From Prochlorococcus marinus str. MIT 9302 (GTDB lineage: Bacteria > Cyanobacteriota > Cyanobacteriia > PCC-6307 > Cyanobiaceae), in the NCBI RefSeq assembly GCF_000759975.1, contig NZ_JNAM01000005.1:124001-188000 (forward strand): DNA of 64,000 nt. The letters run 5' to 3'. The position numbers were made by a program, and so were the translations under genes. This document shows positions 7,873 to 17,997 of the stretch, in pieces (within the stretch, counting starts at the first letter, position 1; the number at the start of each line of letters is the position of its first letter). The notes under the pieces are model-generated. The model saw only the letters and a program-made list of their open reading frames with translations. It had not been told where the DNA came from and did not search any database.

Positions 7873-8996
7873 TAATTTTCCTCATTATTATTAACTTCCA
7901 AGCTTGGATAGGTTTCAATTTTTCTTTTAAAACCAAATCTTTGAAGAAGATTCCTAGGGCCATCTCCTTGAATCCATCCTAAAACACCTTCTGGCAATGC
8001 TGTAACAACTAAAATAAACATTCCTCCTTGAATAAACATCCAGCTAGCAGGTAAAGCTTCACTTACCAGACTTTTTGCATAGTTAATTAAAACTGCTCCT
8101 AATATTGCTCCCAATAATGTTCCTCTCCCTCCAACTGCAACCCAGATAACCATTTCTATAGAAAAGGGAACAGTCATGAATTGAGGTGATACTATTCCAG
8201 ATTGAACAGTATATAAAGCCCCCGAAATTCCAGCGAGGCCTCCAGCTATAGAAAATATTATTGTCTTGAATATCACGGGATTGTATCCTGTAAACCTTAC
8301 TCTTGGTTCATCATCTCGAATTCCTATAAGAATATTGCCAAATCTTCCTTTGACTACCCACTTTGCAAAAAACCATGCCGCTATTACAAGTATGGAGGTT
8401 AACCAAAAGAACATTCTTTGCATAGACTCAGAACCTACCATCTGACCAAATAGCAGGGTTACATCTGTTTTTAATCCATTTGTTCCGTTTATAAGTTTTT
8501 GTTGTCCATTAAAGAAATTAAAGAAAACGAGAAGAGATGCTTGAGTAAGTATAGAAAAATATACGCCTTTGATTCTATTCCTGAAAACAAGAAATCCAAT
8601 TAAACCTGCAACCAATGCAGGAATAGTCCAAATAGCAAAGAATGTGAAAACTGGCGATCTAAATGGTTCCCAGAAAAAAGGTAATTTTTCTACGCCATAT
8701 AAAGCAAAAAATTCAGGAATATTATTTGGAAATTCAGAAGAACTGGTTATTTGTAAATACATTGCTGCACAGTATCCACCGAGTGCAAAAAATATACCTT
8801 GTCCAAGACTTAATAAACCTGTATATCCCCAAATAAGATCAACACCTAGAGCAACTATGGATAAAGATAAGTATCTACCGAGAAGATTTAATCTGAATAC
8901 AGGGAGCAGAGTTGGTGCTGCAATAATTAAGGCTATTAATATTATCCAAAATGATAATACTATTTTTTTATCAAATTTAATTTTACTTAAGGTCAT
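7872..8996 (-). CDS. urtC: Urea ABC transporter permease UrtC
   Basis: A 374-aa inner-membrane permease of the LivM type, forming the urea channel with UrtB. Many hydrophobic helices are visible (LSIVALGVDLIWGYTGLLSLGQG; IIFSIAGGLAGISGALY), as is the EAA-like loop that contacts the ATPases (AVGGRGTLLGAILGA). A longer hydrophilic C-terminal tail (FKRKIETYPSLEVNNNEEN) ends the protein. It shares one base with urtB (8996) and one with urtD (7872), so the three are tightly coupled. Confidence 0.95.
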   Translation of the reverse strand: MTLSKIKFDKKIVLSFWIILIALIIAAPTLLPVFRLNLLGRYLSLSIVALGVDLIWGYTGLLSLGQGIFFALGGYCAAMYLQITSSSEFPNNIPEFFALYGVEKLPFFWEPFRSPVFTFFAIWTIPALVAGLIGFLVFRNRIKGVYFSILTQASLLVFFNFFNGQQKLINGTNGLKTDVTLLFGQMVGSESMQRMFFWLTSILVIAAWFFAKWVVKGRFGNILIGIRDDEPRVRFTGYNPVIFKTIIFSIAGGLAGISGALYTVQSGIVSPQFMTVPFSIEMVIWVAVGGRGTLLGAILGAVLINYAKSLVSEALPASWMFIQGGMFILVVTALPEGVLGWIQGDGPRNLLQRFGFKRKIETYPSLEVNNNEEN

Positions 8997-10150
8997 TAGT
9001 TTTCAACCATCCTGCCTTTTTGAGGAAATAAACCTGTGGGTTTAAATTGTAAAAATATAACTATTAATGCAAATATCATTACTCTTGCCATACTTGTTGT
9101 GGCAAAAAAGTTGATTGTATTTGAGAGAGGTAAAGGCATATCTGGCCATATTGATAAGAGCCTTCCAGCTCCAATTAAATCTGTCATTATTCCAATTCCA
9201 AAGGAAGCAAGTACTGTGCCTAATAAATTCCCTACTCCTCCAAGAACTACAACCATAAAACAACCAACTATATAATTCCCTCCAACATTTGGTCCTACAG
9301 AACCTAATAGTGATACTGCTACTCCGGCAACTCCTGCTAAGCCAGATCCAATTCCAAAGGTAATTATATCCACTTTTTCAGTAGATATACCCAGACAATC
9401 ACTCATTTGTCGGTTCTGAGTAACTGCTCTAATACGCATCCCCCAAGAACTTTGATTAAGAAATAATGTTATTGCTATTACAGAGATTAGTGTAATTACA
9501 ATTATCATTAATCTTGTTTTAGGAAATGCAGTTCCAATAATTTCTACTTGACCTCTCATCCATGAGGGAGCTGTTACATCAACATTACGAGCACTTGCTC
9601 TACTAAGTTTGCTTACAGTGGATGAAATAACGCTACCGGTGAGAACCCCAGTTAAAGCAGCAAATATCCAAGAACTAAATTTAAAATATTTGAAATTAAT
9701 TGATTCTTTTATTTTTGAAGGAAACGTTGTTGGTAAAAATAAACCAATTATCAGACTTATAACCAAACCCGTACCATAAGCTAAAGGGACACTTCTGACA
9801 AATTGTTGAAGAATTAAGCTTACTCCCCATGTGGCGAGAAGTGTTTCTAGAGGACTTCCATAAAGCTTTCTTATTATAGTTTTTTCAAGGATAATGCCTA
9901 CCACTCCACTAACAATAAAAGCTAGAAAAATTGAGACTATAATATATGAATTGTAGAAGGGTTTTAATATAGGTAATTTGAAAATTAGTTGTGTAACGTA
10001 TGTTGTGTAAGCCCCAAGCATCATAAGTTCTCCATGGGCAAGATTAATTACACCCATAAGACCAAAAACAATTGCCAGACCTAATGCAGCAACAAGTAGT
10101 ACAGATCCTATTGCAACACCATTAAAAAGACTATCGAGAAGTAACTCCAA
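8996..10150 (-). CDS. urtB: Urea ABC transporter permease UrtB
   Basis: A 384-aa LivH-type permease. The N-terminal helices contain the typical LFGLMGVINLAHGELMMLGAY region, and the C-terminal half has VLGGVGNLLGTVLASF, the coupling segment of this family. A central, less hydrophobic insertion lies around residues 145-200. The gene is separated from urtA by 83 nt containing a strong hairpin, while everything downstream is packed without gaps. It therefore starts the second segment of the urt operon. Confidence 0.95.
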   Translation of the reverse strand: MELLLDSLFNGVAIGSVLLVAALGLAIVFGLMGVINLAHGELMMLGAYTTYVTQLIFKLPILKPFYNSYIIVSIFLAFIVSGVVGIILEKTIIRKLYGSPLETLLATWGVSLILQQFVRSVPLAYGTGLVISLIIGLFLPTTFPSKIKESINFKYFKFSSWIFAALTGVLTGSVISSTVSKLSRASARNVDVTAPSWMRGQVEIIGTAFPKTRLMIIVITLISVIAITLFLNQSSWGMRIRAVTQNRQMSDCLGISTEKVDIITFGIGSGLAGVAGVAVSLLGSVGPNVGGNYIVGCFMVVVLGGVGNLLGTVLASFGIGIMTDLIGAGRLLSIWPDMPLPLSNTINFFATTSMARVMIFALIVIFLQFKPTGLFPQKGRMVEN

Positions 10151-10180
10151 TTTATAAAAAGAAAATATTTGATTATATAA

Positions 10181-10210
10181 AATAAAAGGAGGTGTTAACC
10201 TCCTTTTATT
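10181..10210. terminator. Hairpin between urtA and urtB, likely attenuator
   Basis: The sequence AATAAAAGGAGGT-GTTA-ACCTCCTTTTATT is a perfect 13-bp inverted repeat with a 4-nt loop, rich enough in GC at its centre to fold. It lies 23 nt after the urtA stop and 30 nt before the urtB start. Because it is followed by T-rich sequence on the minus strand, it can act as a partial terminator or as a 3' stabiliser of urtA mRNA. Confidence 0.7.
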
Positions 10211-10233
10211 TAGAAGTATAGGTTCTAATTAAA

Positions 10234-11511
10234 TTAAAGCTTATACTTTTCACCTTTTGAAGGATCTGTCCAGTCGCATGCAAATCCTTTTGAACTTGGA
10301 TGTTTTTGGTTCCATGCTTGAGGAAGAACAACTCCTGTCTCTTCAAGAATTGTAAATCCACCCTCTGCATTAATCTGTCCAATTCTTACTGTTTGAGATA
10401 AGTGGTGATTAGGCATAACCTCAACAGGACCTTGTGGGGCATCAAAAGTTTGTCCAACTAGGGCTTCTCTTACTGCGTTGTCGTCGAATGTCCCAGCATC
10501 TTCAACTGCCTGTTTCCATAAATAAACCATGTTATAAGCAGATTCTTGAGGATCAGCTACAACACGATCAGATCCCCATCTTTTCTTAAAACTTTTAGCA
10601 AATTTCTTAGATGCAGGAGTATCAATTGACATCATGTAGTTCCATGCACCGTAGTGACCTTCAAGGAACTCAGGACCAATTGTACTAATCTCTTCTTCAG
10701 CAATCGAATAGTTCATTACATAGTAGCCACTTGAAGGAGTGATACCTGCGTCTTGAATCTGTTTGAAGAATGCAACGTTTTGGTCACCATTCAGTGTATT
10801 AATGATTATTCCACCTTCAGGTAAAGCTTTTTTGATTTTTGAGATAATTGGAGCAACTTCAGTATTTCCTAATGGAAGGTAATCTTCCCCAACAACTTTA
10901 CCTCCTAATTGTTTTACTTGAGCTTTTGTAATTGTGTTGGAAGTTCTTGGGAAAACATAATCAGAACCTACAAGGAAGAAATCTCCACCTGCTGCGGGTG
11001 AACGCTTATACATGAAATCTGTAGCTGGTTCTGATTGTTGGTTTGGTGTAGCTCCTGTATAGAAAATGTTGTTAGAACATTCTTGGGCTTCATATTGAAT
11101 CGGGTAGTAGAGGAAGGCATCTTTTGATTCGTAGACTGGTAACATTGCCTTTCTACTTGCAGATGTCCAACCACCAAATACGACAGGAACTCCGTCTTGG
11201 TCAATTAGTTTTTTAGATTTCTCAGCAAAAGTAGGCCAGTCAGATGCACCATCTTCTACTATGTACTCTATTTTGTAGCTTTTGCCACCAACTGTTACAC
11301 CACCAGCAGCGTTTATCTCTTCAATAGCCATTTTTTCTGTATCAACAAGGGTTGATTCAGAAATGGCCATTGTTCCAGATAACGAATGCAAAATACCAAC
11401 GGTTACTGTGTCATCGAAACTTCCGGAGGTTCCACCTCCACCACATGAAGTTGCTGTGACCGCAAGTGAGGCAGTAGCTAATCCTGCCAAAATACGCCTT
11501 GAAATTCTCAT
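10234..11511 (-). CDS. urtA: Urea ABC transporter substrate-binding protein UrtA
   Basis: A 425-aa periplasmic urea-binding protein. The N-terminus has a twin-Arg start and a lipoprotein-like signal ending in TATSC (Cys23), then a Gly-rich linker and the mature Periplas_BP_6-type domain beginning TVGILHSLSGTMAISE. This motif and the later GGWTSASRKAMLPVYE segment are typical of the urea/short-chain amide binding proteins. It is the first gene of the operon. An NtcA-type promoter stands 50-90 nt upstream and a hairpin follows the gene, consistent with high, nitrogen-controlled expression. Confidence 0.95.
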   Translation of the reverse strand: MRISRRILAGLATASLAVTATSCGGGGTSGSFDDTVTVGILHSLSGTMAISESTLVDTEKMAIEEINAAGGVTVGGKSYKIEYIVEDGASDWPTFAEKSKKLIDQDGVPVVFGGWTSASRKAMLPVYESKDAFLYYPIQYEAQECSNNIFYTGATPNQQSEPATDFMYKRSPAAGGDFFLVGSDYVFPRTSNTITKAQVKQLGGKVVGEDYLPLGNTEVAPIISKIKKALPEGGIIINTLNGDQNVAFFKQIQDAGITPSSGYYVMNYSIAEEEISTIGPEFLEGHYGAWNYMMSIDTPASKKFAKSFKKRWGSDRVVADPQESAYNMVYLWKQAVEDAGTFDDNAVREALVGQTFDAPQGPVEVMPNHHLSQTVRIGQINAEGGFTILEETGVVLPQAWNQKHPSSKGFACDWTDPSKGEKYKL

Positions 11512-11559
11512 GAATTAGGTTGATTTAGGTAATTGACCCTCATTAGGGGGATAAAGTAA

Positions 11560-11601
11560 AAGTTATTAACGAGTGAGGATAAGTTTTGTATCTGTCGTAA
11601 C
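11560..11601 (-). promoter_or_regulatory. NtcA-activated promoter of urtA
   Basis: On the minus strand the sequence reads GTT-N8-TAC (GTTACGACAGATAC, 11601-11588), then exactly 22 nt, then TAACTT (11565-11560). NtcA-dependent cyanobacterial promoters have GTA-N8-TAC followed after 22-23 nt by TAN3T, so only one base of the site is off consensus and the spacing is exact. It predicts activation of urtABCDE under nitrogen limitation. Confidence 0.75.
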
Positions 11602-11639
11602 TTTTTGTTGAATCCAATATATTAACAAAGAACATGTTT

Positions 11640-12251
11640 CTAGTTTTGATTGTTGGGTATATGTGATTCTAAAAATTGAGTTATTTCTTCAACTCCTATG
11701 TCTCTACTTAGGTTGGTAAAAAACCAAGGTTTCCCTTTCCTCATGAATTCAGTATCACTTTTCATAATATTTAAATCTGCACCAACCATATCTGCTAAGT
11801 CAATTTTGTTTATTAATAATAAATCTGACCTTGTTATCCCTGGTCCTCCTTTTCTAGGGATTTTGTCTCCCGCAGATACATCAATCACATATATTGATAA
11901 ATCTACAAGTTCTGGACTAAAACTAGATGCCAAATTATCACCTCCACTTTCTACAAAAACAAAATCTAAAGGATTATATTTATTTTCTAAATCTAAAACT
12001 GCATTTTTATTTAAGGAACAATCCTCTCTTATCGCTGTATGAGGACAACCTCCTGTTTCTACACCAATAATCCTTCCTTCCTCTAAAACTTTTTTATTTA
12101 TTAGAAAGTTAGCATCTTCTTTGGTATAAATATCATTGGTGACAACTGCTATCTCATAATTTTGTTTCAGGCTTAAGCATAGAGTCTCTACTAATGCAGT
12201 TTTTCCTGAACCTACAGGCCCAGCAACTCCTACTCTCAATTTGCTGCTCAT
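11640..12251 (-). CDS. ureG: Urease accessory GTPase UreG
   Basis: A 203-aa SIMIBI GTPase that supplies the energy for nickel insertion into urease. The P-loop is GPVGSGKT (residues 11-18). The metal-binding [11 protein letters not shown] motif and the nucleotide-specificity NKID motif are present. It is the last gene of a minus-strand ureE-ureF-ureG unit, 3 nt after ureF. No His-rich N-terminal extension is present, so metal supply probably relies on the other accessory proteins. Confidence 0.95.
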   Translation of the reverse strand: MSSKLRVGVAGPVGSGKTALVETLCLSLKQNYEIAVVTNDIYTKEDANFLINKKVLEEGRIIGVETGGCPHTAIREDCSLNKNAVLDLENKYNPLDFVFVESGGDNLASSFSPELVDLSIYVIDVSAGDKIPRKGGPGITRSDLLLINKIDLADMVGADLNIMKSDTEFMRKGKPWFFTNLSRDIGVEEITQFLESHIPNNQN

Positions 12252-12254
12252 AAA

Positions 12255-12941
12255 TTAATTTCTAAAAAGTTTTGTATAAAGGTCATTATGATTTTGTTGT
12301 GCCATAGCTAAACCTATATTGCCAAAATAGATGTCATCAATTTCTTTGTCCATAATTTCTTTAGAAACTTTTGAAATTATTGCTAATAAATCTCTCTGAA
12401 TTAATTGTGCTTTTGTAGAACCAATAGGAATAATCCTTAATACCGCACTAAGTTGGTTTGCACTCCACGCGTAGAAAAAATTTTCAACCATTTCTAACTT
12501 CGTAATTTCAAAACAATAACAAGCCCAACTCCAAGCTAATGGCCAGGAGTTTTTTTTATTTTTTTTATATGGATATTCAAATCCAAATTCTTTATTTAAA
12601 TCAAATAGAGATTTTGCCATTTGAGTTTGTTGTTCTCTCATTTCGACAGAGTCTTTTGATGAGAGTATCCATTTATCCAAACTCAATAGCTTTTGCAAAT
12701 TACTTTTTAAATTTTTTCCGTAGTTTAACTCATTGAAAATATCAAAAAAATCTGATAAGAGTCTCGCATCTAATCTAATTTGGCCAATTTTTAGTTCACT
12801 TATGATTAATTCTTTTACCGAATTTGAGTCTTTTAAATTCTTATTATTAAGATAACTCTCCAATCCCTCCGAATAACAAAATCCTCCAACTGGTAAGTTA
12901 GGGCTTATTAATAAATATTTTAATAAGTGACTTTTAATCAT
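12255..12941 (-). CDS. ureF: Urease accessory protein UreF
   Basis: A 228-aa helical chaperone that acts with UreD and UreG on apo-urease. The N-terminal LLKYLLISPNLPVGGFCYSEGLE matches the family hallmark (PxLPxGxFxYSxGLE), and a later SANQLSAVLRIIPIG-like region is also typical. I prefer the ATG at 12941, which gives the normal family length. An in-frame ATG at 12953 would add MPIV and lengthen the overlap with ureE from 8 to 20 nt. Confidence 0.9.
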   Translation of the reverse strand: MIKSHLLKYLLISPNLPVGGFCYSEGLESYLNNKNLKDSNSVKELIISELKIGQIRLDARLLSDFFDIFNELNYGKNLKSNLQKLLSLDKWILSSKDSVEMREQQTQMAKSLFDLNKEFGFEYPYKKNKKNSWPLAWSWACYCFEITKLEMVENFFYAWSANQLSAVLRIIPIGSTKAQLIQRDLLAIISKVSKEIMDKEIDDIYFGNIGLAMAQQNHNDLYTKLFRN

Positions 12942-13389
12942 GACTATGGGCACCTCTTTCCGGAAAAAATTTTTTCTGGGTATTTACGATATCAACATTA
13001 AAATTTTTAAGCATATTTTCAATTAAGTAATCACCTTTTGTTAGAAGAATATCTTCTTCAATTTCTACTTCTACATGCCTATTTCCTAGATGATAAGCAG
13101 TTTTAATAAGTTCAATTTTAGATTTTGAAGTTATTTCAATTAAATTTTCTGTTTTGGCAATTATCTCTACATAAAAATTTGACTCATTAGTTGAAAGAAT
13201 ATCTCCATCATTTAATTTGCCCTCTCTAGGTAATTGTAAAATTATTTCTTGATCACAATCAGTTAATCTTTTACCTCGTAAGATTCTTCTTTCATCTGAA
13301 CTTAGAGAAAGTTTTAAAAATGAACCTAGTCGAGGTTTTTCCTTAATCCAATCAGTTACAACTAATTGTTTATTCATTCTCATAATCAA
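12934..13389 (-). CDS. ureE: Urease accessory protein UreE
   Basis: A 151-aa nickel metallochaperone. The two-domain layout is visible: an N-terminal peptide-binding beta domain (RRILRGKRLTDCDQEIILQLPREG) and a C-terminal metal-binding domain with YHLGNRHVEVEI, including the conserved metal-site His. Many UreE proteins carry a long His-rich tail; here it is reduced to GAHSHD. It is divergent from ureD, with 42 nt between the two starts. Confidence 0.9.
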   Translation of the reverse strand: MIMRMNKQLVVTDWIKEKPRLGSFLKLSLSSDERRILRGKRLTDCDQEIILQLPREGKLNDGDILSTNESNFYVEIIAKTENLIEITSKSKIELIKTAYHLGNRHVEVEIEEDILLTKGDYLIENMLKNFNVDIVNTQKKFFPERGAHSHD

Positions 13390-13431
13390 AATTTTTGGTT
13401 ACTTTAATTTAGTAATTAAAGAAAACAATTT

Positions 13432-14334
13432 ATGATTAAAACTTCTTGGGAAGGTAATTGTTTCTTAAATTTTTTTAATAATAAAGCAAGTTTAGGAAAT
13501 GTTGATAAAACAATCTTTAAATCTAAATCAACTTCTCCTTACAAGTTATTAAAGTCAACTCATGATCAGGAGGGCAGATGCATCTTACCTGTTCTTCATA
13601 CTGCTGGGGGATTGGTTGGTGGCGATTTACTTGAGTTTGAGGTGAATCTTGAAAAAAACTCTAAGGTATTGTTGACTACTTCCTCGGCTCAGAAAGTATA
13701 TGGATCAGTTGGGATATCAAAAATTAATCCAAAAGGAACTTTTTCAAAGCAGAAAACTCTCATAAAGATTCTTGATAATTCTCATTTGGAATATCTCCCC
13801 CAAGAAACAATTATCTTTGCAAATGGTTTATATGAGCAAAAGTTTAAAGTATCTATTTCAGAAACTTCAAGTTTTTTATTTACTGATTTAATAAGACTTG
13901 GAAGATCTTCTTCCGGAGAATCTATTGAGAGTGGAGTTTTTAGGTCTAAATTAGAAATTATGAGAAATAATGATTTACATGATGATTGGGAATATGTTGA
14001 TCAAATTGAATTATCTAAGGCAAGTTATGTTTCCAAGTCAGGTATGGATTACATGCCTGTTTTTGGATCCTTAATTTGGATTTGCAAAAAAGATTTTTCC
14101 AAACCAAAAATAAATAATCTTGTAGGAAATATAAAAAAGATTTTCAATGAAACTGATAATAATTTATCTATAGGAATCCTTGAAAATGGTATCTCTGTAC
14201 GATTCCTAGGGAGTTCTTCTCAAGAAGCTAGGAAATGTTTTTTTTGTATTTGGAAACAAATTAGGTCTGTTTGTGGATTTTGTGAGCCAAAATATCAAGG
14301 TGTATGGCCTTTACAAGATTCTATGAATTATTAA
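13432..14334 (+). CDS. ureD: Urease accessory protein UreD
   Basis: A 300-aa scaffold protein that binds apo-urease and recruits UreF and UreG for nickel-centre assembly. Typical segments are [20 protein letters not shown] and [11 protein letters not shown] near residues 55-95, followed by [18 protein letters not shown]. It leads the plus-strand ureDABC unit. The 42-nt spacer to the divergent ureE holds no NtcA site that I can see. Confidence 0.93.
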   Translation: MIKTSWEGNCFLNFFNNKASLGNVDKTIFKSKSTSPYKLLKSTHDQEGRCILPVLHTAGGLVGGDLLEFEVNLEKNSKVLLTTSSAQKVYGSVGISKINPKGTFSKQKTLIKILDNSHLEYLPQETIIFANGLYEQKFKVSISETSSFLFTDLIRLGRSSSGESIESGVFRSKLEIMRNNDLHDDWEYVDQIELSKASYVSKSGMDYMPVFGSLIWICKKDFSKPKINNLVGNIKKIFNETDNNLSIGILENGISVRFLGSSSQEARKCFFCIWKQIRSVCGFCEPKYQGVWPLQDSMNY

Positions 14335-14384
14335 TTATGTTCAGAAAGAACCTTTTTTAAGAATTTATAGATTAATTTTTTATT

Positions 14385-14687
14385 ATGCATCTTTCACCTC
14401 AAGAAAAGGATAAATTATTGATTTTTTCTGCTGCGCTCTTAGCTGAAAGAAGGCTTAGTCGAGGTCTTAAGCTTAATTATCCTGAAACAATTGCTTTTTT
14501 GAGTTTTCAAGTTCTTGAAGGAGCTCGAGATGGAAAAAGTGTAAGTCAATTAATGTCAGAGGGAACTACCTGGCTTTCAAAATCACAAGTTATGGAGGGC
14601 ATTCCTGAAATGGTTGATGAAGTTCAAATAGAAGCAGTTTTCCCTGATGGGACAAAGTTAGTTACTATTCACAATCCGATTAACTAA
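14385..14687 (+). CDS. ureA: Urease gamma subunit UreA
   Basis: The 100-aa smallest structural subunit of the cytoplasmic nickel urease, which hydrolyses urea to ammonia and carbamate. The family signature is clear: [31 protein letters not shown] without the first residues needing adjustment, and [14 protein letters not shown]-type C-terminus ([15 protein letters not shown]). It is 50 nt after ureD and 2 nt before ureB, the usual separate-subunit arrangement of bacterial ureases. Confidence 0.96.
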   Translation: MHLSPQEKDKLLIFSAALLAERRLSRGLKLNYPETIAFLSFQVLEGARDGKSVSQLMSEGTTWLSKSQVMEGIPEMVDEVQIEAVFPDGTKLVTIHNPIN

Positions 14688-14689
14688 TT

Positions 14690-15010
14690 ATGAGTAATCT
14701 AATTCCTGGCGAAATAATTCCTGAACAAGGGGAAATCGAATTAAATCTTGGTAAGGAAGTTAAAACAGTAAAAGTTTCTAATTCTGGAGATAGACCTGTA
14801 CAAATTGGATCTCATTATCATTTTTTTGAAGCTAATAAGGCTTTAATTTTTGATCGAGAATTAACACTTGGTATGCGTCTTGACATTCCTGCAGGAACAG
14901 CAATTAGATTTGAACCTGGGGATACAACTGATGTCAAATTAGTTCCATATACAGGTTTAAGAATTGCACATGGTTTTAATTCATTGGTTAATGGTTCTTT
15001 AGAAACTTAA
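14690..15010 (+). CDS. ureB: Urease beta subunit UreB
   Basis: The 106-aa beta subunit of urease. The opening [19 protein letters not shown] and the segments [19 protein letters not shown] and [16 protein letters not shown] are hallmarks of the family. It lies between ureA (2 nt) and ureC (4 nt), so the three subunits are cotranslated in equal amounts. The length is normal for bacteria with separate subunits. Confidence 0.96.
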   Translation: MSNLIPGEIIPEQGEIELNLGKEVKTVKVSNSGDRPVQIGSHYHFFEANKALIFDRELTLGMRLDIPAGTAIRFEPGDTTDVKLVPYTGLRIAHGFNSLVNGSLET

Positions 15011-15014
15011 AATT

Positions 15015-16724
15015 ATGTCTTATCGAATTAATAGAAAAACTTATGCGCAAACTTACGGACCCACTATCGGAGATAGAGTAAGGCTTGCTGATACTGAACT
15101 TTTTATAGAAGTAGAAAAGGATTTAACTACATACGGAGATGAAGTTAAATTCGGTGGAGGTAAAGTTATTCGAGATGGGATGGGACAGTCTCAAGTAAGA
15201 AGAGCTGATGGAGCAGTAGATACCGTAATAACTAATGCTTTGATCGTAGATTGGTGGGGAATAATTAAGGCTGATGTCGGTATAAAAGATGGAATGATTT
15301 TTGAAATTGGTAAGGCTGGTAATCCTGATATCCAGGATAATGTCGATATTGTTATTGGTGCATCAACAGAAGTAATAGCTGGAGAAGGCCATATTCTTAC
15401 TGCAGGTTCAATAGATACCCACATTCACTTTATCTGTCCCCAACAAATTGAGACAGCACTAGCCTCCGGAATTACAACCATGTTGGGAGGAGGAACTGGA
15501 CCTGCTACTGGAACAAATGCCACTACTTGTACTCCGGGTTCTTTTCATATTTCAAGAATGCTTCAATCTGCAGAAGCATTTCCCATGAATTTAGGTTTTT
15601 TTGGAAAAGGAAACTCAACAAACGAGAGCAATCTTATTGATCAGGTTGAAGCTGGTGCATGTGGATTGAAGCTTCATGAGGATTGGGGAACGACTCCCTC
15701 TACAATAAATTCTTGTCTTAATGTTGCAGATAAGTTTGACGTACAAGTATGTATTCATACAGATACTTTGAATGAGGCAGGCTTCGTTGAAGATACCATC
15801 AACGCTATTGCAGGAAGAACTATTCATACTTTTCATACCGAAGGAGCAGGTGGAGGTCATGCTCCAGACATCATAAAAATTTGTGGAGAAAAAAACGTTC
15901 TTCCAAGTAGTACTAATCCAACAAGACCCTATACAAGGAACACATTAGAAGAACATCTTGACATGTTAATGGTTTGTCATCATTTAGATTCTAAAATCCC
16001 AGAGGATATTGCATTTGCTGAATCAAGGATCAGAAGAGAGACTATTGCAGCTGAAGATATTTTGCATGATATAGGTGCCTTTTCAATTATTGCCAGTGAT
16101 TCTCAAGCTATGGGAAGAGTTGGTGAAGTAATTACAAGAACTTTTCAAACCGCTCATAAAATGAAGGTCCAAAGGGGGCCGCTATCGCAGGATTCTGATA
16201 GAAACGATAATCATAGAGTAAAGAGATATATTTCTAAAGTCACAATTAATCCTGCAATAGCTCATGGTATTGATAAACATGTTGGATCTATAGAAAAGGG
16301 TAAAATTGCGGATTTGGTATTGTGGAAACCTTCCTTTTTTGGTGTAAAGCCTGAATTAGTTGTTAAAGGAGGATCTATAGTTTGGTCCCAAATGGGTGAT
16401 GCAAACGCTTCAATTCCTACTCCAGGTCCTGTTCATGGTCGCCCTATGTTTGCAAGTTTTGGCCAATCTCTAATTAAGAGTTCTTTTACCTTTTTAAGTA
16501 AAAATTCAATTGATCAAAATATTCCAAATAAATTAGGCTTACAAAAGAAGTGTATTGCCGTAGAAAATACCAGAAATATCAATAAATCACACTTAAAACT
16601 TAATAGTAAACTGCCAAATATTTCAGTTGATCCTCAAACTTATGAAGTTTTTTCTGATGGGGAACTTCTTACTTGTGAACCTCTTGATGAAGTCCCAATG
16701 GCTCAAAGGTACTTTTTACTTTAG
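15015..16724 (+). CDS. ureC: Urease alpha (catalytic) subunit UreC
   Basis: A 569-aa catalytic subunit with the di-nickel site. The nickel-ligand motif HIHFICP, the carbamylated-Lys region GLKLHEDWG, the HTDTLNE and [15 protein letters not shown] segments, and the flap MVCHHLD with its Cys are all intact. Nothing suggests inactivation. The product ammonium would be used by the glutamine synthetase encoded at 55-56.5 kb. Its stop overlaps the convergent gpgS end by 4 nt. Confidence 0.97.
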   Translation: MSYRINRKTYAQTYGPTIGDRVRLADTELFIEVEKDLTTYGDEVKFGGGKVIRDGMGQSQVRRADGAVDTVITNALIVDWWGIIKADVGIKDGMIFEIGKAGNPDIQDNVDIVIGASTEVIAGEGHILTAGSIDTHIHFICPQQIETALASGITTMLGGGTGPATGTNATTCTPGSFHISRMLQSAEAFPMNLGFFGKGNSTNESNLIDQVEAGACGLKLHEDWGTTPSTINSCLNVADKFDVQVCIHTDTLNEAGFVEDTINAIAGRTIHTFHTEGAGGGHAPDIIKICGEKNVLPSSTNPTRPYTRNTLEEHLDMLMVCHHLDSKIPEDIAFAESRIRRETIAAEDILHDIGAFSIIASDSQAMGRVGEVITRTFQTAHKMKVQRGPLSQDSDRNDNHRVKRYISKVTINPAIAHGIDKHVGSIEKGKIADLVLWKPSFFGVKPELVVKGGSIVWSQMGDANASIPTPGPVHGRPMFASFGQSLIKSSFTFLSKNSIDQNIPNKLGLQKKCIAVENTRNINKSHLKLNSKLPNISVDPQTYEVFSDGELLTCEPLDEVPMAQRYFLL

Positions 16725-17947
16725 AAGTTTTTAATTAATTCTTTTTCTGTTGTCTTTATGTCTTGTGACCCAGCAATAGCCAAATCTTCTTGCAGTTTGT
16801 TTTCACAAGATAGAACTCTTGACCAACTTGGTAACTGCTGTGTAGTAGGGCAAGCTAAGTAATCTTCAGTAGCCGGTCTCAATAGTTTTGCAAATTTTTG
16901 TACTGATAGCTCTTCTTCATGTCTATCGTATGGAAGTTGATTAACTGCTGAATCTAAACCAAATTGTTTTACCCGGTCTTCTCCAACTCTTTTATAAAGA
17001 ACTTCTAAGGTTGCAAGTTGAGTACTAGTTAATGTCTCTGCTTGATGCTCCATTAGACCTCTCAAAACACTTGAAAGGATTTCAGTACACATTTTTTGAA
17101 GTCCCTCTCGGGATGAATCTCCAATATTCTTATGTTTATGATCAAACAAACCTAAGTCCACTTGGGCTATTTTTGAAGTTCTTACGTTTCTATAAACTTC
17201 TGATAATAATCCTATTTCTAAACCCCAGTCACAAGGTATCCTCAAATTCATAGCAAGGTCTTTTGTGAAAGCAAATTCTCCTGCTAATGGATATCTAAAT
17301 GATTGAAGATATTGTAAAAAAGGGCCTTTCCCAACCAGCTGCTCTAGACTTGCTAAAAAAGGGCCAACAAATAATCTTGTTGCTCTACCTTGTAATTGGT
17401 TTGTTTCTAAAGATAATCTACTGTAAAAAGCTTTTACATAAGATATTCCATAAGATTCATCTAGAAGCGGAAGAATCATTCTTGAAGGATATAAAGGACT
17501 AAAAGTTCTTATATCAGCATCAAAAAGGGCTACAACATCTGATTTTCTAGTTGCAACACCTATGCCCTGCCAGACAGCCCATCCTTTACCAGGAGTTCCT
17601 AACAGTTCCAACCCATTTTTTTCTTGGTTTTTTAACAGCTCTATTACAGAGGGAGAATTAGTCCATTGCACGTGAACGGGAAATGGCATTGAGTTAAAGA
17701 ATGATTTTGCTGCTTTAACTTGTTCAACAGTTTTTGCAGAGAGCGCAATAACTAATTCATTTAATCCTGTCAGGTTTTTTAATACTTCTCTTATATCTTT
17801 TAATGCTGGACGTTCAAATTCTTCATATAAGCATGGAATTAATATACTTGTTGTTCTTTTTTTAAGACTTTTGTTTAATTCTTTAAGTAAATCATTAGTT
17901 ACACCATATTCATGTATTGTTGTGATTAACCCTTGTTGAAAGTCCAT
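16721..17947 (-). CDS. gpgS: Glucosyl-3-phosphoglycerate synthase GpgS
   Basis: A 408-aa family GT81 glycosyltransferase that joins glucose from a nucleotide sugar to 3-phosphoglycerate, the first step to glucosylglycerate, a nitrogen-free compatible solute known from marine cyanobacteria. The nucleotide/metal site [10 protein letters not shown] and the preceding [12 protein letters not shown] stretch are typical. It is convergent with ureC (4-nt overlap) and divergent from the GH13 gene at 17998 (50 nt apart). The phosphatase for its product lies three genes away, which supports the assignment. Confidence 0.85.
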   Translation of the reverse strand: MDFQQGLITTIHEYGVTNDLLKELNKSLKKRTTSILIPCLYEEFERPALKDIREVLKNLTGLNELVIALSAKTVEQVKAAKSFFNSMPFPVHVQWTNSPSVIELLKNQEKNGLELLGTPGKGWAVWQGIGVATRKSDVVALFDADIRTFSPLYPSRMILPLLDESYGISYVKAFYSRLSLETNQLQGRATRLFVGPFLASLEQLVGKGPFLQYLQSFRYPLAGEFAFTKDLAMNLRIPCDWGLEIGLLSEVYRNVRTSKIAQVDLGLFDHKHKNIGDSSREGLQKMCTEILSSVLRGLMEHQAETLTSTQLATLEVLYKRVGEDRVKQFGLDSAVNQLPYDRHEEELSVQKFAKLLRPATEDYLACPTTQQLPSWSRVLSCENKLQEDLAIAGSQDIKTTEKELIKNF

Positions 17948-17997
17948 TTTCTAATTGATGTGCAGAATAGTGTTAATACTTCGATGATTTTTTCAAA

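Noticed and set aside
8569-9045. 158-aa plus-strand frame opposite urtC and the urtB end
   Set aside because: It is fully antisense to well-supported permease genes; composition follows from the opposite strand.
13390-13431. Possible NtcA site between ureE and ureD
   Set aside because: GTTAC and GTAAT occur but not with the N8 spacing to TAC on either strand.
15615-15860. 81-aa minus-strand frame inside ureC
   Set aside because: It lies antisense to conserved urease motifs ([17 protein letters not shown]) and has no independent support.
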